Assembly: GCF_937425535.1 (NCBI RefSeq)
Contig: NZ_OW485601.1
Span: 2,649,501-2,713,500 of the forward strand
DNA from: Rhodovastum atsumiense
Lineage (GTDB): Bacteria > Pseudomonadota > Alphaproteobacteria > Acetobacterales > Acetobacteraceae
Direction: 5' to 3'
DNA: 64,000 bases
The number at the start of each line of letters is the position of its first letter. The first letter of the stretch is position 1. The notes beneath the pieces were generated by a model. It ran no database searches, was not told where the DNA came from, and saw nothing but the letters and a program-made list of their open reading frames with translations. This document shows, in pieces, positions 28,441-36,791 of the stretch. A program made the translations under genes and the position numbers.

Positions 28441-29382
28441 CTATGGGGAGGGCGCGAGGACGCGGTCAAGCACGCGCCGCGCCTCTTCGGCATCGGCGAC
28501 GATCTGCGCGCGCAGGGCGTCGAGCCCGGCGAATTTCTGTTCGCTGCGCAGGAAGCTCAGCAGCGCCACCTCGATTTCCAGGCCGTACAGGTCGCCGCTG
28601 AAGTCAAAGAGATGGGCTTCCAGCAGGCTTTCGGGGCGGTTGCTGAAGGTCGGGCGGCGGCCGATATTGGCCACCCCGCGCAACGTGCGCCCGTCCGGCA
28701 GCCTTGCGGTGACCGCATAGACGCCCCGCGCCGGCTCGATATGCCGCCCCAGCGCGACATTGGCGGTGGGGAAGCCGATGCCGCGCCCGCGCGCGTCGCC
28801 GTGCAGCACGATGCCGCGGATCGCCCAGGGGCGGCCGAGCTTGGCGGTGGCCCGCTCCGGGTAGCCGTCCTGCAGGGTGCGGCGGATGCGGGTGGAGGAG
28901 ATCGGCCCGGCCTCGTCGCCGATCGGGGCGACCACGGTCAGGCCGATCCCCAGCGCCTCGGCACGCTCGGCGAGGAAGCCGATATCGCCGCCGCGGCGAT
29001 GGCCGAAGGCGAAATCCGGCCCGCAGACCAGGTGCCGGGCGCCCAGGCCGCGGTGCAGCACGCCGGAGACGAAATCCTCGGCGCTCATCATGCTGAACGC
29101 GGCATCGAAGGGGATCTCGTAGAGCAGCTTCACCCCGAGGGCGGCCAGCACCTCCGCCCGGGCGGGCGGCAGGGTCAGCCGGAATGGCGGGTCGTCGGGG
29201 CGGAACAGCTCGCGCGGATGCGGCTCGAAGGTCAGCACGGCCAGCGGGGCATCGGGCCGCGCGCCATGGGCGGCCTTCAGCACATGGGCATGGCCCAGGT
29301 GCACGCCGTCGAAATTGCCAAGCGCCACCGAGGCGCCGCGGGCATCCTCGGGCAGGTCGCGCCAGTCATGGAAGATACGCAT
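28441..29382 (-). CDS. ribF: Bifunctional riboflavin kinase / FAD synthetase
   Basis: Converts riboflavin to FMN and then FAD. The 313 residues have an N-terminal FMN adenylyltransferase domain with the nucleotide motif LGNFDGVHLGH (about residues 21-31) and a C-terminal flavokinase domain beginning RPWAIRGIVLHGDARGRGIGFPTANV. The start at 29382 (MRIFHDW) matches family length; the frame is open to 29523. It is the first gene of the ribF-ileS-lspA-DUF3035 operon. No FMN riboswitch is recognisable in the 253 bp upstream, which hold no other gene. Confidence 0.94.
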   Translation of the reverse strand: MRIFHDWRDLPEDARGASVALGNFDGVHLGHAHVLKAAHGARPDAPLAVLTFEPHPRELFRPDDPPFRLTLPPARAEVLAALGVKLLYEIPFDAAFSMMSAEDFVSGVLHRGLGARHLVCGPDFAFGHRRGGDIGFLAERAEALGIGLTVVAPIGDEAGPISSTRIRRTLQDGYPERATAKLGRPWAIRGIVLHGDARGRGIGFPTANVALGRHIEPARGVYAVTARLPDGRTLRGVANIGRRPTFSNRPESLLEAHLFDFSGDLYGLEIEVALLSFLRSEQKFAGLDALRAQIVADAEEARRVLDRVLAPSP

Positions 29383-29635
29383 GCTTCGTGTTGGTCTCTG
29401 CCGGCCGGAGGGGTGCGGGACCGCTCGGCCGGTACCGGTGGCAATCCGGCACCGCCTTTTCCCGCAACGGAAGAAAGGGCGCTGGCCCCTCATAGCCCAT
29501 CTCGGGCGGGAGGGTGCTGCCATAAAGACAGGGGAGAGGGGCGGGCGGCGTGGGCACTCCCGCGCCGCCGCGCCATCCCCTTGTTTTTATGGGTGTCCTG
29601 GTTCGATGCAGAAAGTCGTGCGGCCGGATGGAGCC

Positions 29636-30052
29636 CTAGCCACGCACGGGGACCAGGACGGTGGCCTCGCCCTCGATCACGGTCTTGCCGGCGACCGTGC
29701 AGATGGTCTTCAGCGTGGCGCGCTTCTTGTCGGCCTCGATCGCCGTGACCTCGACCGTGGCGGTGACGGTGTCGCCGATCCTGACCGGACCGCGGAACCG
29801 CAGGGTCTGGCCCATGTAGATGGTGCCGGGGCCCGGCAACTGGTTGCCCAGCACGGCACTGATCAGCCCCGCCGTCAGCATGCCGTGCGCCACCCGTTCC
29901 TTGAACGGGCTGGCGGCGGCGGCCTCGGCGTTGATGTGCACGGGGTTGGTGTCGGTGCTGACCGCCGAATAGAGCAGGATATCGGCTTCCGTGATGGTCT
30001 TGCCGGTGGTGGCGGTCATCCCGACCTTCAGGTCTTCGAGATAGACGGTCAT
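29636..30052 (-). CDS. MaoC-family (R)-specific enoyl-CoA hydratase
   Basis: Hot-dog-fold hydratase of 138 residues. The catalytic Asp/His pair is in DTNPVH and is followed by RVAHGMLTAGLISAVLG, the MaoC/PhaJ signature. Such enzymes hydrate trans-2-enoyl-CoA to (R)-3-hydroxyacyl-CoA and can feed polyhydroxyalkanoate synthesis; a PHB-depolymerase-type esterase lies 2 kb away, but they are not in one operon. GAGG lies 5 nt before the ATG. No polymerase (phaC) is in the window, so a PHA role is only a guess. Confidence 0.88.
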   Translation of the reverse strand: MTVYLEDLKVGMTATTGKTITEADILLYSAVSTDTNPVHINAEAAAASPFKERVAHGMLTAGLISAVLGNQLPGPGTIYMGQTLRFRGPVRIGDTVTATVEVTAIEADKKRATLKTICTVAGKTVIEGEATVLVPVRG

Positions 30053-30348
30053 CGGATCCTCGGCTTGGTTGCGCGAGGACTATGTCCGCAGATCCGGGGG
30101 TGTCGTCCAGGGCTTCGTCAGGACGCTGCCGCCCGGCCCCGCCGTGCCGCCGGCCGCGTCCGACCATCCGGGTGCAATGCCTGAAATGGAGTTCGCGTCC
30201 CGCACGAACGCTGAGCGGTGATGGTCCGGTCAAGGAAGAGGGCGGCGGTGAAATTCATCATTCCGTCTGGCGGGCGCGCTTGCCGGCGTGGGGGCAATCC
30301 AGTGGCGTCTTGCGAGGTTTCCTTTGCGGGTCCATTGATGAACTGGTC

Positions 30349-30771
30349 ATGTTGCAACTTTTTTCGTCAGAGCGTCAGCGGAGTGTTGATGATTCTCTTT
30401 CGCGTACGTTCCTTGACGCGCTCGAACTCTATCGCGTCGGCAGGTCGGTTCCGACCCCCGGCAATTCCGGCAGCTACCTGATCCGGGAGGTCGCCTTCTG
30501 CCTGTTGCCCTCGCGGTATGACGGCGCGTCGGTCGAGATGCATACCCTGCGGTCGCTGCGGCCACGTAACGGGCAGGGAACCGAGGTGCTCAGGTTTATT
30601 TGCGGACAGGCGGATGCCTGTGGTGTCACCCTGACGCTGAAGGCCTGGCCCTATGCCACCGAGGCCGTGGCGCAGCCCATGGAGCAGGCACGGCTGATAC
30701 GATGGTACGAGAAATTCGGATTTCGCGCCACGCGCTATGGCGCCATGGTCCGTCCTCCTGGCAATCCTTGA
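30349..30771 (+). CDS. GNAT-like hypothetical protein
   Basis: I see a 140-residue frame from the ATG at 30349; the frame is open upstream to 30082 without a convincing start. The second half, LTLKAWPYA and ARLIRWYEKFGFRATRYGAM, has the strand-helix-strand ending of GNAT acetyltransferases, including the common WYEKFGF turn. The first half is less typical: the usual acetyl-CoA loop is replaced by RNGQGTEVLRFICGQA, which may serve. A stretch of T residues at 30359-30364 and lower GC near the start set it off from its neighbours. Such short GNATs often come with phages or islands, but nothing else here supports transfer. Confidence 0.6.
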   Translation: MLQLFSSERQRSVDDSLSRTFLDALELYRVGRSVPTPGNSGSYLIREVAFCLLPSRYDGASVEMHTLRSLRPRNGQGTEVLRFICGQADACGVTLTLKAWPYATEAVAQPMEQARLIRWYEKFGFRATRYGAMVRPPGNP

Positions 30772-30948
30772 TGCTCCGGCATGCATGAATCAAAGCGAAT
30801 GCCAGTGCTGCCCATGAAATGACCATGCTGAATTGCCGTGGCTGAACGTCGTGCCGGCTGCGGCGACAAGCATGCTGGTTGCCGCTGCAGCGTCGGGGCG
30901 GTCATTGCCTGGATTTCTTGCCGGAGTGATCTGGGAATGCTGGCTGAA

Positions 30949-30970
30949 GGGGAATGATCGGCCATTCCCC
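30949..30970. promoter_or_regulatory. Inverted repeat upstream of the hydratase-like gene
   Basis: GGGGAATG at 30949-30956 and CATTCCCC at 30963-30970 form a perfect 8-bp dyad with a 6-nt centre. It lies 97 bp before the start of the gene at 31067 and 178 bp after the GNAT-like gene. No T-run follows on either strand, so an operator is as likely as a terminator. Confidence 0.35.
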
Positions 30971-31066
30971 TGCCGTCAGGGCGGGGGAATCCGGCTCGTA
31001 TCCTGTTGGACAGGCGCGCGCGGGAGTGCAAGGTTTCATGCGCTACTCGCCCCAAGGGACAAAGTC

Positions 31067-31822
31067 ATGCCCGAAATTGCCACTCGCGCCGCCGAACTGC
31101 TGCTTGCCGCCCGTCGTGATCCTGCCCGCCGCCTCGACGACCTGCCGCCCGAGTTGCGTCCGGCGGATCGTGCCGTTGCCTATGCCATCCAGCAGCAGGT
31201 TGCCGCCCAGCTCGGCCCGATCGGGGGCTGGAAAGTCGGTCCGGTGCAGGCCGATGGCCTGCCGCTTTGCGGGGCGCTGCCGGCCAGCGGCATCCTGGCC
31301 GGTCCGGTGACCATCGGCCCCGAGTACCGGCTGCGGGGCGTCGAGGCGGAAGTTGCGGTGCGCATCGGCCACGACCTGCCGCCCCGGGCCACCCCCTATT
31401 CGCCCGAGGAAGTCGCTGCCGCCATCGCCGCCTTCCACCCCGCCATCGAGGTCCTGGAATCCCGCTTCGTCGAACCCGCTTCGGTGCCGATGCTGACGGC
31501 GCTCGCCGACTTCCAGTCGCACGGCGCCTTCGTCTTCGGTCCGGGCGTGACCGAGTGGCGCGGCATCGATCTCGCCGCCGAGAGCGTCGAGCAACGGGTC
31601 GACGGCGCGGTGAATGCCACGCGCACCGGCCATCCCGGCGGGGATCTGCTCGGCCAGGTGATCTGGCTGGCGAATGCGGGCAGCGTCTGGGCCGGCGGGC
31701 TGAAGGCGGGCCAGTTCGTCACCTGCGGATCCTGGACCGGCGCCAACCGCGTCGCCGCGGGCGCCCAGGTGAGCGTGCGGTTCTCCAGCGTGGGCGAAGT
31801 GTCGCTGCGTTTCGCGCCGTAG
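31067..31822 (+). CDS. 2-oxopent-4-enoate hydratase-like / fumarylacetoacetase-family enzyme
   Basis: A 251-residue protein of the MhpD/FAH superfamily. These enzymes act on 2-keto-4-pentenoates at the end of aromatic meta-cleavage, or as decarboxylases on related oxo acids. Family blocks visible: GGWKVGPVQADG, VEAEVAVRIGHDLP with the metal-binding acidic residues, HPAIEVLESRF and GSWTGANRVAAG. AAGGGA about 7 nt before the ATG at 31067 fixes the start; the longer frame from 30833 is unsupported. It stands alone, with no other meta-cleavage genes, so the true substrate is open. Confidence 0.83.
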   Translation: MPEIATRAAELLLAARRDPARRLDDLPPELRPADRAVAYAIQQQVAAQLGPIGGWKVGPVQADGLPLCGALPASGILAGPVTIGPEYRLRGVEAEVAVRIGHDLPPRATPYSPEEVAAAIAAFHPAIEVLESRFVEPASVPMLTALADFQSHGAFVFGPGVTEWRGIDLAAESVEQRVDGAVNATRTGHPGGDLLGQVIWLANAGSVWAGGLKAGQFVTCGSWTGANRVAAGAQVSVRFSSVGEVSLRFAP

Positions 31823-31872
31823 CCGGAGGGCGGCCGGCCCGCCGTTTCCTTCGTCCTTGGACCATTCGCTGG

Positions 31873-31901
31873 AGCGCGCTGACGGCCACTGTCAGCGCGC
31901 T
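31873..31901. terminator. Hairpin between convergent genes
   Basis: GCGCGCTGAC at 31874-31883 and GTCAGCGCGC at 31891-31900 make a perfect 10-bp stem with a 7-nt loop, extended by one A-T pair. It is placed between two convergent gene ends (31822 and 31915), as expected of a bidirectional terminator, although T-runs are absent. The left arm shares the 12-mer GAGCGCGCTGAC with the hairpin at 43615-43654. Confidence 0.6.
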
Positions 31902-31914
31902 TCCATATGGGGCA

Positions 31915-33042
31915 TCAACTGCCGCTGCTGGCACATGCCGCCGTGCCCTGCGGCACGGAGCGGCGGCCGCCCGACAGGGGGACGCCACGCAGGCTGTAGG
32001 TGGTCAGCCATCCCGAGATGTACATCGGGTAGTTCAGGCCCGCATGGGCGATGTACTCACCCGACGCTGCGTCTGCGGATGTCGTTGCCCCGGCAGGCCA
32101 CGCATGCCCGACATTCGGAATGGTCAGGATGCCTATGCGGACGTTCCTGCCGCCCATGACGGTCGCTTCCCGGCCCTTGCCTCCCTGCACCGGAACGCTG
32201 CACCCGGCCTCGCGCGCCGCGTAGACCTCTTGCAGCACCTTGACGTCGTCGATGCTCCACTTGACGCTGCTGACGCAGTTCTGTCCCGGATGGCCAACCC
32301 CCGTACAAAGGGGCGCTTGCTGCCATCCGTCCTTGTCCATCGTGCCGAAGGCGATGTTGGCGATCTGGGTGGCCAGGAACGGGAGCTTGCTTCCGGCAAG
32401 CTTCCGGCACGCCGCGACGGAATCCTCGACGGTTCTTTCCGGCACCTCGAAAACCGCCTTGAGCTGATCGCTTCCGACCGACGGCCCGGCAATGGAGCCG
32501 ACGCCCGAGAACACGTCCGGCGCCGCGCAGGCCGCCTTGAGCGCAAGCGCCCCGCCCGACGACAGGCCGACGACATAGATACGGTCGCGGTCGATGTTCA
32601 GCGTCGCGCGCGCGGCCAGCTTCTGCGCCAGGTCCGCGACGAACGCCGCGTGGCCGTGCAGGTCCATCGTGCCGTCGTAATCCCAGCAGCCCAGCGAGGC
32701 GGCCGTCAGCGAGACGCCAACGCCGTCTTCCGGGGTGACGTAGGGCAACGCCGCCACCAGCCCGTATTTCTCGGCCGCCGCCGCGATGTTGCCGCCCTCC
32801 TTCAACTGGTCATGGGTCTGCGCGCAGCCGTGCAGGACGACCAGGAGCCCGCGCTTGCCCAGTCCCGGCAGAGTGCCGCGTGGCGTGTAGATCCAGGTCG
32901 GGTGCACCCCGAACTTCTCGGGGGCCGATGCCCACTCGGCCGCTGCGGGGGAAGCGGCGAGAAGGGCCAGCGGCAGGCACGCCGTCGCCACCCAATACGG
33001 CATCCGGCGGGGATGCCGCCGATGCATGTCGTGTCTGAACAT
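31915..33042 (-). CDS. Secreted PHB-depolymerase-type esterase
   Basis: Exported alpha/beta hydrolase of 375 residues. An N-terminal signal with a basic stretch and hydrophobic core ends near ASPAAAEWA. The catalytic serine is in GLSSGGAL near residue 155; the likely histidine is in PNVGHAWPAG near residue 315. LLVVLHGCAQTHDQL and ALPYVTPEDG match the PHB depolymerase / esterase_phd family, which cuts extracellular polyhydroxybutyrate or feruloyl/acetyl esters. Several cysteines in the mature part suggest disulphides. AGGAGG 8 nt before the ATG at 33042 is among the clearest ribosome sites here. The upstream gap has a perfect TTGACA (33179-33184, minus strand). Confidence 0.85.
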   Translation of the reverse strand: MFRHDMHRRHPRRMPYWVATACLPLALLAASPAAAEWASAPEKFGVHPTWIYTPRGTLPGLGKRGLLVVLHGCAQTHDQLKEGGNIAAAAEKYGLVAALPYVTPEDGVGVSLTAASLGCWDYDGTMDLHGHAAFVADLAQKLAARATLNIDRDRIYVVGLSSGGALALKAACAAPDVFSGVGSIAGPSVGSDQLKAVFEVPERTVEDSVAACRKLAGSKLPFLATQIANIAFGTMDKDGWQQAPLCTGVGHPGQNCVSSVKWSIDDVKVLQEVYAAREAGCSVPVQGGKGREATVMGGRNVRIGILTIPNVGHAWPAGATTSADAASGEYIAHAGLNYPMYISGWLTTYSLRGVPLSGGRRSVPQGTAACASSGS

Positions 33043-33367
33043 CCGTCGTCCTCCTCTGTTGGGCAGGCTTCCGGGTTCCGTGGGGCGGGATGGTTGCGGC
33101 GGCAGCGAGGCATGTCTGTCTCGGCCAGGACGCATTTATTTGAAATTTGCACAAAATTCGGCTGGGCCGATTAATCCATGTCAAAATAAAATACATGTGA
33201 ATACGGATCGTGATCCTTGTGGATATTCGCGGAAAAGCGCGCTAAAGTAGAAAATAATATACAGAAATAAAACTTTGGTTGATTTCGGCAATGCTCGGAT
33301 TGCCGTCGCATTGCGCAAAGTCGCACCAGAGAAACCGCACGGCCACCTTGGCCGGGAGCCCCGTAAC
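33043..33367. other. AT-rich intergenic region, 325 bp
   Basis: The stretch from about 33130 to 33290 is far richer in A and T than anything nearby and holds no convincing gene. It separates the esterase (minus) from a small cysteine protein (plus), so it should carry promoters for both. On the minus strand TTGACA at 33179-33184 is a perfect -35 hexamer, but no good -10 follows at the right distance. On the plus strand several TA-rich hexamers lie near 33250-33265. Confidence 0.5.
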
Positions 33368-33574
33368 GTGGTCCAGCTCGTCCTGATCTACTGCCTTGCC
33401 GCCAATGCCACGTCCTGTGTCGAGAAGCGTCCGCTGCTCGCCGACATGAACGGCCTCGCTGCCTGCATGGTCGCCGCCCAGCCGATGGCCGCCGAGTTCA
33501 TCGCCGGCCATCCCGATTACCGCCTCGCCCGCTGGCGCTGCGAGATCGGCAAGCGTCCCGAAAAGGCCGCCTGA
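33368..33574 (+). CDS. Small cysteine-containing protein, 68 residues
   Basis: The GTG at 33368 with GGGAG 9 nt upstream starts a 68-residue product; the frame is also open from 33275. Its body, YCLAANATSCVEKRPLL, then a Met/Ala-rich helix (ACMVAAQPMAAEFIAGHP) and RLARWRCEIG, has four cysteines and resembles short hypothetical proteins common in Acetobacteraceae, with a hydrophobic N-terminus that may be a signal or anchor. The function is unknown. It ends 9 bp from the convergent M20 gene. Confidence 0.55.
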   Translation: MVQLVLIYCLAANATSCVEKRPLLADMNGLAACMVAAQPMAAEFIAGHPDYRLARWRCEIGKRPEKAA

Positions 33575-33583
33575 TCCCGCCCG

Positions 33584-34696
33584 TCAGCCCGCCGCGACAC
33601 GTTCGGCGAGGCGCATGAACACCGGCACGGCCCGCGCCAGATCGGACAGGCGGGCCGTTTCGGTCGGCGTGTGCGCCTGGGCGATGTCGCCGGGGCCAAG
33701 CACCACGCACGGGGCGATGCCCTGCAGTTCGGAGGCATCGGTGCCATAAGGCGCGGTCGCCGGCGCCTGTCCGGTCAGGTCGGCGCAGAGCCGGACCAGC
33801 GGATGGTCGGCCGGCAGTTCCGGGGGGGCGCCCTCACGTTCCTCGGTGACGGCAAGCCCGTGGCGGGTGGCGGCATCCTGCACGGCGCGGCGCACCGGAT
33901 CGGGATCGACACCGGCGCTGTAGCGGAACTTGATGCGCAGCGTCGCCTTCGGCACGGTCACGTTCACCGCGGTGCCGTGGTTGTCGATCACCGGGTTGAA
34001 ATCGCTGAACGGCGGATCGTAGGCGGGATCCTGCAGCGCGGCGTCCTCGCGCAGGCGCCGGTACAGCGCCTTCATCTCGGCCAGGAACTCCACCAGGTCC
34101 CAGTTGGCGTTGCGCCCGCGCCCGGTGCTGCTGTGCGCCTGCACGCCGGTGGCGACGACGTTGAAATTGATGTGGCTGCGGTGCCCGCGCACCGGTCGCA
34201 TCCGCGTCGGCTCGGCCACCAGCAGGGCGGCGGGCGGCGCCTCCCGCACCAGGACGGAGCGGGCGGCGATCTCCTGCGCGCCGCGCTTGCTGGTTTCCTC
34301 GTCGGTGGTCGCCACCAGCATCACCGGCACCCGTTCCGGCAGGGCACGGGCCGCCACGATGCAGGCGGCGAGCGGCCCCTTCATGTCGGTGCTGCCCAGG
34401 CCGTGCAGCGTGTCGCCGTCGATGCGGCCCGACCAGGGATCTTCGGTCCAGCCGGTGTCGGGGACGGTGTCCATGTGGCCGGAGAATGCGAGTCCGCCAC
34501 TGCCCGTGCCCCGCCGCGCCACCAGCGCGCGCTTGGCCACCCCCGCCGCGTCCGCGTAGTCGATCCGCTCGATGGCGAAGCCGGGCAGGGCGGCTTCCAC
34601 CGCCGCGGCGAGGGGGAGGTTGGAGACGAAGCTGCGGCTGTCGATGCGCACCAGCTCGCGGGCCAGTGCGGCAACGTCGTCGAGGAATTCGGTCAT
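33584..34696 (-). CDS. Acetylornithine deacetylase-like M20 peptidase
   Basis: Zinc aminoacylase of 370 residues in the ArgE/DapE/CPG2 family. It shows the metal/catalytic motifs SGHMDTVPDT and LGSTDMKGPLAA and the acidic pair in TTDEETSKRG. The central dimerisation part is present (HSSTGRGRNANWDLVEFLAEM), with the metal-ligand His in the last third. ArgE removes acetyl from N-acetylornithine; catabolic M20 enzymes remove acyl groups from other amino acids. GGAG 8 nt before the ATG supports 34696. Neighbours (epimerase-like, threonine-synthase-like, M81) suggest amino-acid or peptide breakdown rather than arginine synthesis. Confidence 0.82.
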   Translation of the reverse strand: MTEFLDDVAALARELVRIDSRSFVSNLPLAAAVEAALPGFAIERIDYADAAGVAKRALVARRGTGSGGLAFSGHMDTVPDTGWTEDPWSGRIDGDTLHGLGSTDMKGPLAACIVAARALPERVPVMLVATTDEETSKRGAQEIAARSVLVREAPPAALLVAEPTRMRPVRGHRSHINFNVVATGVQAHSSTGRGRNANWDLVEFLAEMKALYRRLREDAALQDPAYDPPFSDFNPVIDNHGTAVNVTVPKATLRIKFRYSAGVDPDPVRRAVQDAATRHGLAVTEEREGAPPELPADHPLVRLCADLTGQAPATAPYGTDASELQGIAPCVVLGPGDIAQAHTPTETARLSDLARAVPVFMRLAERVAAG

Positions 34697-34754
34697 GGCA
34701 GCGTCTCCGGCGGAAGGGCAGGCGGTATGGGAGCGGGCGAGGGGGGCGGGGCTC

Positions 34755-35525
34755 TCAGCGGCGCCGCGCCCGGCTGACGAAGTCGCCCATCGCCGCCAGC
34801 ACCTGGGGTGCCGCCATGATCCAGGGAGAGGTGCCGCCGAACAGGGCGGCATGCTTCGTACGCAGGGCGTAGTGCGGCGCCGGCTCGGCGTCCGGGCCGA
34901 CCGGGGCGCCACGGAAGAAGCGGGCGATCACGTCGCGCATCGCCACCGGCTCGGTGACGAGGTTGACCACGGGCAGGCCGGCGCCGGCGATGCGCGCGAG
35001 ATCGCCGGGCAGGCGGCGTGTCGGATACCACTGCAAGGTCGCGGCGGGGTTCACCCGGTCCACCATGTTGTCGTTCAGCAGGTCGAACAGCGCATTCTTC
35101 TTCAGCCCGTCGCCGAACAGCGCGGGCAGGCGGATGATGGTATGGACCGGGAAGCGCTCGGCCACGAAGCGTTCCACTTCGAAGCGGTGCAGCCCGTAGG
35201 GCTGGTTGGGCAGGCCCGCCAGATCCGCGTCCTCGTCGAGCGGCCGCGCGGGATCGGGGTAGACGTCGATCGTGGAGATCAGCACGAAGCGCCCGGCACG
35301 GGTGCGTTCCAGCACCTCAAGCAGGGCGCGGATGGCGGCGCGGTCCTGTTCCGGCTCCTGGTTGGCCAGCCACTTCACCGAAGGGATGCCGGCGCAGACG
35401 ATCTCGTCGAAATGCTGGCCGGCCATGTCGCGGAAATCGCGCGTGTTGAAGCCATGGCTGAAGCCGCCGGCGGCGAGCAGGGTGCCGCCGACAAAACCGG
35501 TATGGCCGATCAGGGCGCGTTTCAT
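34755..35525 (-). CDS. NAD(P)-dependent epimerase/dehydratase-like protein
   Basis: Short-chain-dehydrogenase fold of 256 residues. The nucleotide loop is GHTGFVGG at residues 7-14. FVLISTIDVYPDP supplies the active-site Ser/Thr region, and YGLHRFEVERF aligns with the Tyr-x3-Lys site but has histidine and arginine in place of lysine, so catalysis is uncertain. IIRLPALFGDGLKK is typical of nucleotide-sugar epimerases. Substrate unknown. It starts 117 bp from the divergent threonine-synthase-like gene and ends 58 bp before the M20 gene, same strand, so both may share a transcript. Confidence 0.8.
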   Translation of the reverse strand: MKRALIGHTGFVGGTLLAAGGFSHGFNTRDFRDMAGQHFDEIVCAGIPSVKWLANQEPEQDRAAIRALLEVLERTRAGRFVLISTIDVYPDPARPLDEDADLAGLPNQPYGLHRFEVERFVAERFPVHTIIRLPALFGDGLKKNALFDLLNDNMVDRVNPAATLQWYPTRRLPGDLARIAGAGLPVVNLVTEPVAMRDVIARFFRGAPVGPDAEPAPHYALRTKHAALFGGTSPWIMAAPQVLAAMGDFVSRARRR

Positions 35526-35642
35526 GGCGGGGCCTCCGCTGGCTTGGTGCGCCATGGGCGCCGGATCGTCAATCGCCCCTGATTGCCCCGCTTGCAACCG
35601 CGGCGTGGCCGGACCAGCCTGTGGATGGAGGAGCGACGCGAC

Positions 35643-36791
35643 ATGACGGTGGCCTATCTCGATCCGCAGACCGGCCGGACCTGGCCGATCGATGTGCCGC
35701 GCTGGTGTGGGGAGGCGCAGGCGCCGCTGTTGCTGACGCCTCTGCCCGGCATCACCCGCGCGCAGATCGACACCGCGACGAACAGCCTGTGGCGCTACCG
35801 GGCGGCCTTGCCGCTGGCCTGCGCCGCCCCGATCACCTTGGGCGAAGGCCGCACGCCGCTGCTCTCCCGCTCCCTGGACGGGGTCGAGGTGCTGCTGAAA
35901 TGCGAGTGGGTCATGCCCACCGGCAGCTTCAAGGACCGTGGCGCCGCGGTGATGCTGTCGCTGCTGCGCCAGCAGGGGGTGCGGGCGGTGCTGGAGGACA
36001 GCTCCGGCAATGGCGGTGCCGCGGTCGCCGCCTATGCCGCGGCGGGCGGCATGGCGGCGACGATCCTGGCCCCCGCCGCCACCAGCCCGGCCAAGACGGT
36101 GCAGATGCGCGCGCATGGCGCGACGGTGGAGCTTATCCCCGGCACGCGCCAGGACACCGCCGAGGCCGCGATCGCGCGGTCCCAGGCGGTGTTCTATGCC
36201 AGCCACAACTGGCACCCGTTCTTCCTGCAGGGCACCAAGACCCTGGCCTATGAGCTGTGGGAGGATCTCGGCTTCACCGCCCCGGACAACGTCATCGTGC
36301 CCTGTGGCGCCGGGTCGAACGTGCTGGGTTGCGAGATCGGCTTCTCCGAGTTGCTGCGGGCCGGCGCGATCGACCGGTTGCCCCGCCTGTTCGCCGCCCA
36401 GCCCGCCCATTGCGCCCCGATCGCCGCGGCTTTTCTGGCCGGATCTGACCTGGACGGGGCCGACGCGCCGGTCGCGACCCCGATTCGCCCCACCATCGCC
36501 GAGGGTACCGCCATCGCCGCGCCGATCCGCCTGCGCGAGGTGCTCGGCGCGCTGCGCCGGAGCGAGGGCGGCGCGGTCATGCTGGCGGAGGAGGAGATCG
36601 CCGGGGCGACGCTCGATCTGGCGCGGGCCGGCCTCTATGTCGAGCCGACCTCGGCCCAGGTGCTGGCGGCGCTGCGGCGGCTGCTGGCCACCGGCGCCGT
36701 GACGCCGCAACAGACCACCGTGCTCGTGCTGACCGGCAGTGGGCTGAAGGCCACGCCGCGTCTTGCCGGGATGCTGGGAGTGACCCTGTGA
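35643..36791 (+). CDS. Threonine synthase-like PLP enzyme
   Basis: Fold-type II pyridoxal-phosphate enzyme of 382 residues. The PLP lysine is in TGSFKDRGAA and the phosphate-binding loop is SSGNGGAA; the glycine-rich VPCGAGSNVLG follows. This is the threonine synthase/threonine dehydratase family. True threonine synthase acts on O-phosphohomoserine, but diaminopropionate lyase- and cysteate-type paralogues are common, and the tight link to an M81 protein argues for catabolism. GGAGGAG at 35627-35633 supports the ATG. Its stop overlaps the next gene's GTG start. Confidence 0.82.
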   Translation: MTVAYLDPQTGRTWPIDVPRWCGEAQAPLLLTPLPGITRAQIDTATNSLWRYRAALPLACAAPITLGEGRTPLLSRSLDGVEVLLKCEWVMPTGSFKDRGAAVMLSLLRQQGVRAVLEDSSGNGGAAVAAYAAAGGMAATILAPAATSPAKTVQMRAHGATVELIPGTRQDTAEAAIARSQAVFYASHNWHPFFLQGTKTLAYELWEDLGFTAPDNVIVPCGAGSNVLGCEIGFSELLRAGAIDRLPRLFAAQPAHCAPIAAAFLAGSDLDGADAPVATPIRPTIAEGTAIAAPIRLREVLGALRRSEGGAVMLAEEEIAGATLDLARAGLYVEPTSAQVLAALRRLLATGAVTPQQTTVLVLTGSGLKATPRLAGMLGVTL

